Assembly: GCF_932294415.1 (NCBI RefSeq) | Contig: NC_065536.1 | Span: forward strand, 744,001 to 808,000 | Reading direction: 5' to 3' | Source: Quercus robur | Lineage: Eukaryota > Streptophyta > Magnoliopsida > Fagales > Fagaceae | DNA length: 64,000 nt | Shown here: piece by piece, positions 48,297 through 58,991 of the stretch | Layout: each line of letters starts with the position of its first letter | How positions within the stretch are numbered: position 1 is the stretch's first letter | Made by a program: the position numbers and the translations under genes | The notes under the pieces: model-generated | What the model was told of the DNA's origin: nothing | The model's input: the letters and a program-made list of their open reading frames with translations, nothing else | Databases searched by the model: none

Positions 48297-49433
48297 GGGA
48301 TAATTACAATAAACCCACCTGTGGTTAGGCCCGTTTTCACTTTGCCTATCCGTGGTTTAAAACTTTACACTTTGCCCACCTGAACTTCAATCTGTTACCC
48401 ACCTCTCCCTTTGCCGTTAGAAAAACATATTTTTAAGGAAAAACAAACATAACAAAGATAAAAAAGTTAGGGTTTTTATTGCTTAAAAACTGAGTTCACA
48501 GTAACAACCTCGGCTGGATGCCAATAGTTTCGGCCAATTGCGTCAACTTCAAACCCACTTGCTGTAAAGCATCGGTGTTATCCGATTGAGATGGGCCAAT
48601 TTCAGTTAATCGACAAACCAGTGGCCCACCAGGCCTTAATGCAAGCGCTTGTATTAGTGCTGGCCATTGCATCCCTTGCTTCAACCAAAAATCGATAACG
48701 TGTATGCTGCTAGCAGTAGTGAATGCCTGGAGTATCGCTTGGTTAGCTGTGAAGTGAGCAAATTTGAGGTGAGGACAGGTCTCGTAAAAGTGCATCTGCA
48801 ACATATTGAGCATGGAAGCATCGAGGAAATCTTGTGGGTAAAGTCTGTAAATTCGAAAAGCTAGAGCTTCAGCAAAATAAGTAGCGACTTTTCTCATAGC
48901 ACTAGCTTGAGACGCCGCGAGTAAATTGATGATCTTGACGAGAGCACCCGCGAGCTCCAAGTTTTCATTTTGGATTGCTTTGGCACAAGCCATGAGTGTG
49001 TGCACAAGTTGAACATCGGTCTCTTGCGAATCCACAAGAACCACTGGCTGGGTCTGCTCACACACATTTGACGAGGACAAAGATGAAGAAGACGGTAACA
49101 GCGAACAAGACCCAGTTGAGGATTTGAATCGCTTTCGACTTTCTTCACTGATATCCGCTTATAGGTACACAGCAGAACCAGGAACAACTAAGAGTACCCC
49201 ACTTTGTTCTCATAGAAGTTCTTAAGCAATAAGAAAACCTAATTTTTTGATCTTTGTTATGTTTGTTTTTCCCTAAAAATATGTTTTTCTAATGGCAAAG
49301 GGAAAGGTGGGTAACGGATGGGTAACAGATTGAAGTTCAGATGGGTAAAGTGTAAAGTTTTAAACCACGGGTAGGCAAAGTGAAAACGGGCCTAACCACA
49401 GGTGGGTTTACTGTAATTATCCCATATATATAT
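48297..49433. mobile_element. Pack-MULE with DELLA gene fragment
   Basis: Long terminal inverted repeats of about 190 bp start GGGATAATTACARTAAACCC at both ends and are about 93-95 percent identical by eye. The flanks are (AT)n on both sides, so the expected 9-bp target duplication cannot be told from the microsatellite. Between the repeats lies only a piece of a DELLA/GRAS gene, with no transposase, which is the Pack-MULE pattern. It is nested in the Helitron at 45989-50320. Confidence 0.85.
48484..49160 (-). pseudogene. Captured DELLA (GAI/RGA-type GRAS) gene fragment
   Basis: On the minus strand the frame runs from [16 protein letters not shown] through [20 protein letters not shown] (start of the GRAS domain), [40 protein letters not shown] and [20 protein letters not shown]. 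It then gives the VHIID-like [20 protein letters not shown] and [20 protein letters not shown]. The DELLA and TVHYNP N-terminal motifs and the C-terminal half (PFYRE, SAW) are missing. After ETIGI the sequence jumps in another frame to [11 protein letters not shown], matching a later part of DELLA proteins, so about 100 bp has been lost. DELLA proteins repress gibberellin responses. This piece cannot act as one, but its transcripts could pair with DELLA mRNA. Confidence 0.88.
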
Positions 49434-50488
49434 ATATATATATATTTGTCAATTATTAGGTAATTCGGTGGGATTGTGTTGGGTTGGCTATGCCCATATG
49501 TGATGTTAATATTACTTAATGTAATGATGGAACTGTCAAATGTGAGTAAAAAATAAGAAAACAATTGAAGAAAAAAGGCCACTTAAAGTTCTGTCACGTT
49601 TAAGTTAAAAAGCGATAAGTTGCATTGTTTGGTAATGCTATAACACTGATTAAAAGCCTCCCAGCATTGGTGAAGTTTAGAAGAATGCAAAAATTGTCAA
49701 TATCCATATGCTTCAAGAAATTTATGCAAAAGGATTGTGCTAAAAAGCATCAACCAAATGTACATGGCTTTGGAAAAGAGTAGGTAGCTATAGATTTCTC
49801 TGTGAGATTTCACAAATGTAACATTGATTTAGTGCCACCATCTTTTAGTTTTTTATGGGGCAGTAGAGTGATTGGTATTCATAAAACTCTACAATTTGAA
49901 ATATCTTTTTGTGTGGTTTTTGTATGTATTCTTGAAATTAGTTGTCCTCTGTGTAGTTTAATTTGGATAGCTATAATAAGAATCCTATAATCGTGACAAC
50001 ATTGTTTGAATAATTGAGGTTTTTTGTATTTTCTTCATTTGACAATATTTAATGCATAAACACACCTTCAATTCTAAGGGAGTTTCTCATCATTTTAAAA
50101 AAATAATAATAATTAAGAAAAATAAAAATAAATGGGAAGTTTTTTTCCTTTTTTTTTTTTTTTTTTTTTTATTATATTCCTTTTCATTTTCTTTAAAAAA
50201 AAAATCAATTTATTTAATTTTAATTATCTATGGAGTTGTCATAATATTTTTATGATTTTACATCTTTTTTCATGAATAATAAATAAAAGTAGTCCGCGCA
50301 TTACGCGGATCATATGCTAGTTTATATAAAATTCTGCCGCCTCACACTCTAGAAACATATGGATTCCTAAATCAACTTATATAAAAGACTTCTTATAGAA
50401 ATAGAATTCTATTCGTGTCCAGCCAGCTCATTACATAGGCTATTATAAAACTTGTGGGCTGGATTTAATTAGTGCATTGCACCTAACA

Positions 50489-51475
50489 CAGGCACTCCAC
50501 AACAATGTGTTGGTTTAATTTATTCATTATTTCTTTGATGTGGATAGAGTCATGAGACTCATGACACACTTGTCAAATATCAGCCATATATAATTTCAAT
50601 CAAATTTTCACATTTTTTCGACGCATGCCATGTCCTTTCAAGTCAATTAAGATCAACGTTTGGCTTGCAAAGGCTATCTTATTATGCTCCATTTGTTTTA
50701 AAGTAAAATATTTTTCCATTTTTAGGTGTTTGTTTGCAGGTAGAATATAGCCAAACTTGTAAAATATTTTTCATTGACCATAAAATCCTTTATAAAAAAC
50801 TGTAAAATGTTTTACTTCAAACAATTTGGTAAAATATTTTTCAAAAACACAAAGTGGCTCCCCCTCTCCCATCTGATTGATAGGTCATCGGTTTGGTAGT
50901 AGAAGACACCACTCCAATGACTGGTGCTGACAGTCCGGTGGCTGGAGACTCCCCTACAGCAACCGTGTATTTGCATGTAATTTCTATCTATATTATGTGA
51001 CTAAAGTATAAAAGTCAAAATGTTGTCATTTTTCTCTAAATTGTAATTAGGAGAAAAGCAATTAAACTTTTATTGTCTAAAACAATGTAATTTGGTTTTT
51101 ATTCTAATAAAATGTTTTTTATTTTATTTTATTTTATTTATATATTATATTAAATTGTAGTTTTTTTTTCATTTTCTCCGTAAGTAAGTGATTCCAATAT
51201 AAAACCATCAATCAAAGGGCTAGTAAACACAGTCAATTGAGTATCCAATTTGATACCCATATTTTGAGCTAGCAATCTTGCTCCAGACCATGATTCTCAC
51301 AGTGGAGAGTCCATTGAGATCGAATGTTGAGGGCTAAGCTTCAATCAGGAATAAATGATCAAGTTATATTATGTGAGATGCACTTGTTTCTTATATGCTT
51401 TCCACAAATGTCATCCTTCATATATATGCTCATGCATGGGTGCGTATGCTTTATCATTTGGTTTGAATCGTTTGA
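50489..51475. other. Intergenic stretch between the nested stack and the hAT region
   Basis: AT-rich. A weak inverted pattern of TAAAATATTTTTC words at about 50700-50850 suggests a decayed MITE but could not be delimited. No gene. Confidence 0.4.
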
Positions 51476-51781
51476 TTGGCCAGAAGCTCAATAATAGTAG
51501 ATGTAAAAGAGTTGGGCATCGATAGGTTGGCACATATTGAAATTTTGTACCGAGTTGACACGGTCGATATTCCAGATTCTGGAACTGAGGCACACTACTA
51601 CAAGGGCTTGTCCAGAAAAATAATAGTGTGCGACTTGGTACCTGGCACATTAGAGAACAAAGTTGAAAGCGGATTTTTATTGTTCTGACGGGAAGCGGCC
51701 AGATTGCTCTAGTTTTCATTACAGGCCGAATCGTACCTGAGTTGCTCACATCAGATCTGGACAGGCTACCTGGAGTGTAAC
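51476..51781 (+). pseudogene. Unidentified coding-like remnant interrupted by the hAT element
   Basis: Plus-strand frames of 70 codons (IIVDVKELGIDRLAHIEILY onward) and further coding-like stretches run up to the hAT insertion. Beyond it, at 55976-56115, another open stretch reads NIDLKLNSDSISFATDERLI. Base composition here is less AT-biased than the flanks. I do not recognise the family. It may be a decayed gene into which the hAT element jumped. Confidence 0.3.
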
Positions 51782-51906
51782 CAGTGGCGACTTCAGGAAA
51801 TTTTTTCAGGGTGTTCCTCAATAAGCATAAATTACACAATCTAATAAAAAGAAAATTTTATATATTGACAACAACAACAATCAAAAAATACACAAATACA
51901 TAGAAT

Positions 51907-54261
51907 TTACAATTGCTTTCTACGAGTTTTCATATTTTGAAATCGTTGCATAATAGTCTCATTATCAATACTACAAGCTACATCTTTTTCAATATACACA
52001 ATCAAGCAATCATTCATCCATTGATCTCCCATTCGATTGCGCAGTTCATTCTTTACATATTTCATTGCTGAAAAACTTCTTTCTACTGTTGCAGTAGCAA
52101 CTGGAAGGGTCAAAGCTAGCTTCACTAGCAAATAGACTAATGGATAAGTCTCGTGTTTTCTTGTGCTCACTAACTTTTCAGCAAGTTCACTAACTCCTTG
52201 AAGCTCTAAAAAGAAGTCATTGCTGCGCATATCAAAAATATAATTCTGCAGTTGAGAGTCAAGTGCCAAAATATTTGTCCCAAGAAAATCAGAGGAATAG
52301 AACTTAGCTAGACGTATCAACTTTTCCTTATCGAAAGCCACAAATGAATTACTTGGATTCAAGCAAGCCATACAAAGTAGCAAATCAGTATTCGCCTCAG
52401 AAAAACGGTTGTTAAGCTCTTGAAGTTGCATATCTATGACTGTGTAGAATAGCTCAACACGATAATGATGTAAATTTGTATTTTGTTGGGTGCTGCGTCG
52501 CGGCCTCCCACTAACTACAAATATCGCTTCCATGTCCAAGATAGGAATATCATGTGAGGTACAAAATAAAGATAATTCAGCTAATAAAGATGCCCATCCA
52601 TCATCTCTCATCACTTGCAACCGTTGCTTAGACACTTTAACAAGATCCATAGCATTTACTATATCTTGATTTTTTTTTTGTAATGCTATTGACAACTCAT
52701 TTGTGATCCCTAAAATATTTTTCATCAAGTGTAGAGCAAAGACAAATTCAAAAGAAAGAATTGACCTCATAATAGATCGAGCTTCAACTTTTTGGTCGGA
52801 AAGGCCATCTTCTTCAATAATCTCTAGTACATCAATAATAGCAGAGAACATCAAAATCAAATTGAGAATGGTCCCATAATATGATCCCCAACGTGTATCA
52901 CCAGGACGTTTAAGATTTGTCTCTTGATTCAAACCTTGTCCACTTCTACGTACACCATTCTCTAAATCTTCTTTAATTTTGGCAAATTGTGTATCTCGAA
53001 GAGCATCTCGTCTCTTACAAGAGCCTCCAACAACAGTTACTAAATGACTAACCACATAAAAAAATTCAGCAATGTTAATGTGATTTTTAGCAACAGAAAC
53101 AAGTGTCAATTGAAGTTGATGAGCAAAACAATGGACATAAAATGCTGACTTGTTCTCTTTCAAAATTAAAGTTTTGAGACCATTGATATCACCTTGCATA
53201 TTACTAGCCCCGTCATAACCTTGCCCACGTAGGTTCGATAAACTCAAATTATGTTTACAAAGTAAACATTCAATAGCATGCTTGAGTGACAAAGCGGTAG
53301 TACTTGCTACATGTACAATACCAAGGAATCGCTCTATAATAATTCCTTCTTTGTTCACATAACGAAGAACGAGGGCCATTTGTTCTTTCACTGAGATATC
53401 ACGTGACTCATCAACTAATATTGAAAAGAACCCATTGTCAAGATCCTTGATGATGGCTTTTGATGTTTCACATGCAATTGCATTCACAATATCTTTTTGA
53501 ATGTCAGGGTGGGTAAGCTTGCAATTTTTCGAAGCTTTTTGCAACACTTCATTGATAGATTCATTGTGATCCCCCAAAAATTGTACAAGCTCAAGGAAAT
53601 TTCCTTTATCACTTGAACCTTGAGATTCATCGTGACCACGAAAAGCTAATCCCCGGCATAAAAGGAATCTTATGCAATCAACTATTGCATTTAATTGAAT
53701 CCGATAGTCAATTTTATCTTGATTTGATTGCTTAACAAAAACACTTTGAATGTGTTGCTTTTCCTTCAACAAATCATTACCCTTCTGAACAGCTTGGTAG
53801 TGAGCACTATTAACTCCTCCAACATGGGAATTTAACTTATCTTTCTGATTCCAAAGTTTGAATCCCTTCGTTACAAAAGTGTCACCTCCCCCTTGCTTAC
53901 CAACATCTTGTCCAAATAGGTAGCAATAAAAACAGAATACTGCATCTTTGTCTATACTATATTCCAACCAGTATCTATCTTTATACCATTTGGATAAAAA
54001 TCGACGGGGCTTTCCAGAAAAAAAAGATATAGGGTAATCATCACTGTGTAAAACAGGTTGACTAGGGCCTTTTGTTAAATAATATCTTCTTATTTCATCA
54101 TGATGATTAGGATGATAAGATGAAATTTTTTCTCGTAGCCCAGGATCTGAAGGAAGATTCTCTAAGTTAAAGTCAACACGAATTCGCTTAGAAGATGAAG
54201 ATGAATCTTGTGCAGGAGCTGAATCTTGGGTACGTGGTTTTCTTATCAAATATTTGCCCAT
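51907..54261 (-). CDS. hAT transposase, TTF-zinc-finger / ZMYM1-like type (784 aa)
   Basis: This is a single uninterrupted frame starting MGKYLIRKPRTQDSA just inside the element. Residues about 75-165 carry a TTF-type zinc finger region (FLSKWYKDRYWLEYS, AVFCFYCYLFG, WNQKDKLNSHV). The transposase core follows, with FSILVDESRDISVKEQ (first catalytic Asp region), GQGYDGASNMQG (second Asp), VHCFAHQLQLTLV and GDTRWGSYY. The C-terminal hAT dimerisation block is ALTLPVATATVERSFSAMK with its conserved Glu, then NRMGDQWMNDCLIVYIEKDV. The type is the zinc finger MYM-type protein 1-like hAT family common in plants. All key blocks are present, so activity is possible, though this is inference. Confidence 0.92.
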   Translation of the reverse strand: MGKYLIRKPRTQDSAPAQDSSSSSKRIRVDFNLENLPSDPGLREKISSYHPNHHDEIRRYYLTKGPSQPVLHSDDYPISFFSGKPRRFLSKWYKDRYWLEYSIDKDAVFCFYCYLFGQDVGKQGGGDTFVTKGFKLWNQKDKLNSHVGGVNSAHYQAVQKGNDLLKEKQHIQSVFVKQSNQDKIDYRIQLNAIVDCIRFLLCRGLAFRGHDESQGSSDKGNFLELVQFLGDHNESINEVLQKASKNCKLTHPDIQKDIVNAIACETSKAIIKDLDNGFFSILVDESRDISVKEQMALVLRYVNKEGIIIERFLGIVHVASTTALSLKHAIECLLCKHNLSLSNLRGQGYDGASNMQGDINGLKTLILKENKSAFYVHCFAHQLQLTLVSVAKNHINIAEFFYVVSHLVTVVGGSCKRRDALRDTQFAKIKEDLENGVRRSGQGLNQETNLKRPGDTRWGSYYGTILNLILMFSAIIDVLEIIEEDGLSDQKVEARSIMRSILSFEFVFALHLMKNILGITNELSIALQKKNQDIVNAMDLVKVSKQRLQVMRDDGWASLLAELSLFCTSHDIPILDMEAIFVVSGRPRRSTQQNTNLHHYRVELFYTVIDMQLQELNNRFSEANTDLLLCMACLNPSNSFVAFDKEKLIRLAKFYSSDFLGTNILALDSQLQNYIFDMRSNDFFLELQGVSELAEKLVSTRKHETYPLVYLLVKLALTLPVATATVERSFSAMKYVKNELRNRMGDQWMNDCLIVYIEKDVACSIDNETIMQRFQNMKTRRKQL

Positions 54262-55101
54262 AATTCTAGCAAAAGAATAAACAAAAAACTATAAGTTTAT
54301 TTGAAATATTAATAAAATTATTAATTATTGTTGTTTAGTTGTTTTATTAATTTGTTTGTTTTTTATAAACTATAATTTGTTACATTATTGTTTCATTAAT
54401 TATAAAATTATTAATTATTATTTAGCCTAACATAATTTAATTTATTTGTCTTTTATAATGCATTGATTAATTATACTGTTTTAATTATTATTGTTTAGCG
54501 TAACAATAAACTATATTACTTTAATTTATTTGTTATTAATTATATTACTTTAATTTGTTATATTGTTTAGCTCTTTGTGCACATTACACTAAAAGAGCTA
54601 AACATTATACATCTCATGCAGCATAATAAAAGTAGTGTAATGTGCAACACATTACACTGCTTTAATTATCATTTACTACCCGGCCCCATGTGCCCACTGC
54701 CTATCAGCCCATTTATCCCTACCCCACTCAACAGACAAGCACAAATCATCCCCCAATCACAACCTGCCAATCAGAAAATTTCACAATCACAATACATATT
54801 ACTAATCAGCAACACACTGAGTCACTGCCCAACAGACAAAAGCAACGAATAAAGAATAAAGCTATAAGATAAAGCCAAAAAAACAGACAAAAAAACAAAA
54901 TAAAGTTAAAAGTAAAGATTGGTTCCAAAAAAAAAAAAAAAAAATAGAAAGAAAGAGTAAAGATTCGGCACAGCCAGCCAATCAGATTATTCCAGTTCAA
55001 ATTTCAAAAGAGAGAGAGAGAGTTAATGACTTAAAGACTATAATAAGAAGAGAGAGAGGCATCAGACTTTTGCATTTCATCATTTCATGGTTTTCATTTC
55101 A

Positions 55102-55139
<38 letters not shown>

Positions 55140-55687
55140 GAGAAAAAGGGGGAGAAATACCTTGAGGCCGACTGGCGACGGGCAAGCGACGACGGCGGAA
55201 CAGCTGAGACGGTGAGATCGTTCTGATCTGCGACAACGGCCAAGCGACGACGGGCCAGCGACGAGCGACGACGGCGGGCGACGAGCGACGACGACTAGAC
55301 GAGGAGCGGCGGAGGTCACGGAGCGAGCTGCGCCTGCGAGCAGTGGCGGCGCCACCGTGGGTTTGGTTTGCTCTGGGTTTGGGGTTTCTTTTTTGCTCTG
55401 TATTTTGTTTCTCTTTTGCTCTGTATTTGGTTTCTTTTTTTTTTTTGATAAACGCCTCTGTATTGCAGTGTTGGGTAATGGGGTTTGATTTGTTTTTGCT
55501 TTGTATAGAGTATAGACTGTCTTGATCTCTGCCAACGACGTGACCGTGGTTTGATTTCTGATTTGCTCTGTTTTTTTTTTTTTTTTTTTTTTCTTTGGGG
55601 TGAGAATTCATGGGTTTTGATTATGTTGGGCTTTCCGGGTTTGCCGTGGGCTTGGCTTGCTGTGGGCAGTGGGCTTGGTTCTGTTAA

Positions 55688-55722
<35 letters not shown>

Positions 55723-55924
55723 CAGATTTTAGTTCAAAAAATTTTTTTTTGGGTTTTTTTTTTTTTTTTTTTGGCTTGAAAGTAGGACAGATAATTTTTT
55801 TTTTAATTATTTAATTTGAGGGTATTCCTAATTTTTTGATTCAGGGTGTTCCTAATTTTGGGATGAGGGTGTTCCTAGCATAGATTAAATATAATTTTTT
55901 TTTTTTTTTTTTTTAATTTTTTTT

Positions 55925-55956
55925 AGGTCAGGGTGTTCCTGGGAACACCCTGACCT
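55925..55956. repeat. Perfect palindrome near the hAT right end
   Basis: Two 15-bp arms (55925-55939 and 55942-55956) are exact reverse complements with a TG spacer. Each arm contains AGGTCAGGGTGTTCC. Single copies of CAGGGTGTTCC lie at about 51806 and 55842, and AGGGTGTTCC at about 55867. It is likely a transposase-binding site array. Confidence 0.9.
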
Positions 55957-55983
55957 GTACGTGGCGCCGCCACTGAGTGTAAC

Positions 55984-56686
55984 ATAGACCTGAAACTGAA
56001 CTCAGATTCAATTTCTTTTGCGACTGATGAGAGACTTATCAACAGTACTAGTGCTGGTGTCATCGCTCATCATGTTGCCTTCAACAATGTCAAAACTTGC
56101 CATTTTGGTTCAAGACTTTTTTTTTTTGAGGAAACTTTTGGTTCAAGACTTAGTTTTTAATATTTACCAATATAAAGAATATCTAAACTTTTCCTTTTTC
56201 CTTTAGGTTTGGTTTTAGAATCAAAATAAATATAAGTGACCAATCATACCTTAGAATCCTAGTGGTCAGTGACAACTCCAATTTCTTTTTCATAAATCCT
56301 CATTTTGCCAACTCACTTCCTTTAACGTGCACAAAGCATATACAGAGAGCACATATATACACTTTTATCACCTGCTTAACAATCTTTCACCTACAAATTC
56401 ACATTATTATTATTATTTTTGCATCACCGTAGCAAGTGGTCAAAAAATGTCCACAATACATATATAAATATATTATCATTAGTCCCAAATAAGTGTTTCA
56501 TGTCCTTTGTGTGTGTGCATGCTCGCGTATTATTCTTCTATTCAAATAATTGTTTGCATGTAAAATTGTAAAACAAATGTAATATATTTCAATTTACAAT
56601 ATATGTGACCTGCGTCCAATAGGTTATAAGTTAAAATAAAATACATTATAACTTACATTTATTAGTTATAGAGTTATAATTCAGTC

Positions 56687-56725
<39 letters not shown>

Positions 56726-58991
56726 ATAGCCACCTCTTAACCCCATTCAGCCATTGTCTTCTATCCACCTCAACGGGATTTAAGAGGAACTCCTCTCTAG
56801 GTTGGAGTCCCTTCAATTTTCAATGTGAATTTTAAAATTATTTGTTCTCTTAAATAATTTTTTTATGAAAACTGCGATTTTGTCGTTTATAATAATTTTT
56901 GTTTTTTTAATAACTTTTTGCTCAAAAGTTAGATTAAAGTCTTGTTTTTTTTGGAATGACCCTTAAGGTCAGTAGTTTATGATTTTGCATTTAACTCAAT
57001 TTTTCTATATTTGGTAAATTTCGGTATTTGGTCACTTGATCGCTTAACTAGTGTGAATTAGAATTTTAGACGTTTCTTAATTGTCCTAGGGTTTTATTTT
57101 CTCAGTATTTATATATTTTTTAGCCGTCAGAGGAAAATCATATTATTGTCAATAAAATTGCGGAGTTTAATTTTCTCAAACTTTCTTTGGTAGATTCCAA
57201 TGTATCACCTTGTGGATTTAAGAAGTCTCTCGTGGATTCGAGATTTACAGTCAGAAACTAACAGTTTAGTTTCTGTTCCATCAAAGAGAGTATCATGTGT
57301 GCTTTCTTCAGGCTTTTACGACATCACTCCCAATCTAAAATCCGAGAGAGTAAATAGAAAAGATAAAAAGATAAGATGAAAGATGCTACAATGACATGTT
57401 TGTGGTATCAAGTCATTATTTCACATCCATTTTTGTGTTAAAATATGAACATTTCCCTATCAAGCTAAAATAGAGGATGTGAACTAATATTTTTCCTATC
57501 CCCAATTTGACTTTTACCAAAGAATGGGATGTAAATGCTCATACCTTTCCTCAAAAAAGAAAAAAGAAAATAATTGGGGCAACAACTCTGTCCATTATCT
57601 CATATCTTGCTTAAAATATTTGGTGAAATCTTCTTTGCGTTGACTAACTTTTAAGATTTATGTTCTCATTGGTATTATTTAATCAAGATATTTATGTTGA
57701 AATTATTTAGTGGAAGCCTATTCACACAAGACTTCAACTAACATTTAACGTGGTCCAGTCAATTTCATGCCAATACATTATTATTCATGCATGGGAAACA
57801 CCAAACAAAATTCACAATAAAAAATATCGATTAAACAATATAACCACATGACTGATTAGCACAAATCAAACTCTAAGACCCTTAAAATTAAGGTCGGTAA
57901 CAAACACTAACCCAAATCACAACACATCCAAATTTAGACAACTGAACTTGATCTTGGATTTGCAACAACAGCAAGAAAGGAGAAATGGTTTATATATGTC
58001 ATCTCTAGGAAGTGTGGTTTTATATAGTCAGGTCAAACGCGAAAATGATAAAAATACACTTCCACATTTCTGAAAATGAGATCATGAAAGTGTTTCGAAG
58101 ACACATTTAACAAAGGGACTGTCCACAAGGCCCCAGTGCTTAAGATTATGTTTGAAATTAACTGGAGAAACTGGAGTGCAATTGTATATTATTGGCAAGT
58201 GCATATCAAACAGAGAATTGAGCATGGAGATCCGTTTGATACCACAGTACATATATTTATGCAGATAAATGAAAATTTCATCAACAAAAATAAACATAAA
58301 TGCAACGGATGCAATGAGAAATATTATCTGCAAACAAGTTCAAAACAATCCAAATGACATAAAAGGAACGAAACTAAACAAAGATCCTTAAACAGGATAA
58401 AAAATAGACAAAGTGATCCTCATAAGCTGCAAAGAATTCTATTATTTAAGACAAAATTCTAAACATTTCAGCACCTGCAACTAGTCAAGCTCTTTCCGGG
58501 AGATCCGTTTGATACCATATTTTTCTGGGCTATGAAGGAAATGCAAATACAAAATCATAATGAATAGATAAGCTCACACCTAATCTAGAGGAATCCAACT
58601 AAAAGATAAAAAGCAAGAAAGTTTCCATCTATTGGAATCCACTCAGAGATTTAAACAAATTTTCTTTTTCCTAATTCTCAAAAGTCGCAGACCGATTAAT
58701 TCAAAACCTCACTCACTAATCTTGCAATTGGAGCAACCCTCCAAGCATCATGAGTAACACAACTTACATTTTCAAGACCTGAAAGTTTAATTGAACTCAA
58801 AGAATTAATTGATCAAATATTCAAAGTACAACTAACACGACCAACAAGACAAGGGAAATGGAAATGATAATCTGGAAACCAAATAGAAAAGGAAAACAAA
58901 ATTTAAAAATTCGCCATTTTAGAGCGTATTCTATCAACCTAGATAGTTGTAAAACAACTATTATATTGCACACAGTTCGTTACTAAACAAC

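Larger units (their letters stand above)
45989..50320 (+). mobile_element. Helitron carrying host gene fragments, inserted in an LTR
   Basis: It starts TCTAATACTATATATAATAG at 45989 after A. It ends with a hairpin TCCGCGCATTACGCGGA, then TCATATG and CTAG (50317-50320), before host T. No Rep/helicase is recognised, so it is non-autonomous. It carries a TANGO2-like piece (about 46790-47095), a prolyl 4-hydroxylase-like exon (47462-47518) and an inserted Pack-MULE (48297-49433). A 5'-end-like segment (46040-46130) recurs in diverged form at 49568-49660, hinting at an internal duplication or an older Helitron within it. Its 5' boundary could be five or ten bases further left, because TAATC repeats there. 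Confidence 0.75.
41333..50488 (-). mobile_element. Old, broken Copia-type LTR retrotransposon (fossil) hosting later insertions
   Basis: This minus-strand element has two LTRs of about 600 bp (41333-41931, and 45554-45988 continued at 50321-50488). A primer-binding site TGGTATCAGA (tRNA-Met type, minus strand, 45551-45542) and a purine-rich tract (41932-41950, minus strand) adjoin them. Recognisable parts are gag-like and protease-like sequence (44470-45530) and a short pol-like remnant (41980-42333). Most of pol is not recognised and the element is broken in several places. The LTRs differ at roughly one site in eight by eye, so it is old. A CACTA element lies in its interior and a Helitron in one LTR. 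No clear target duplication was seen. Confidence 0.8.
45554..50488 (-). repeat. 5' LTR of the Copia-type fossil, split by a Helitron
   Basis: LTR sequence covers 45554-45988 and 50321-50488. Comparison with the other LTR shows continuity across the Helitron insertion point (A at 45988, T at 50321). The two halves together are about 603 bp, against 599 for the other LTR. Confidence 0.75.
51782..55975 (-). mobile_element. hAT DNA transposon, apparently complete
   Basis: The ends are CAGTGGCGAC and GCGCCGCCACTG, with 8-bp perfect terminal repeats CAGTGGCG. A perfect 8-bp target duplication AGTGTAAC lies at 51774-51781 and 55976-55983. A subterminal motif CAGGGTGTTCC occurs at both ends and several times on the right. 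The element encodes a full-length transposase on the minus strand (51907-54261). The 1.7 kb upstream of the coding region holds a GA microsatellite, a GC-rich stretch (55150-55350) and T-runs, presumably promoter and leader. Intact coding plus an undecayed target duplication suggest recent insertion. Confidence 0.92.

Noticed and set aside
55080-55690. Three overlapping minus-strand frames of 124-158 codons
   Set aside because: Low-complexity Lys, Ser, Arg and Leu runs from A/G microsatellites and GC-rich leader sequence inside the hAT element. No conserved domain.
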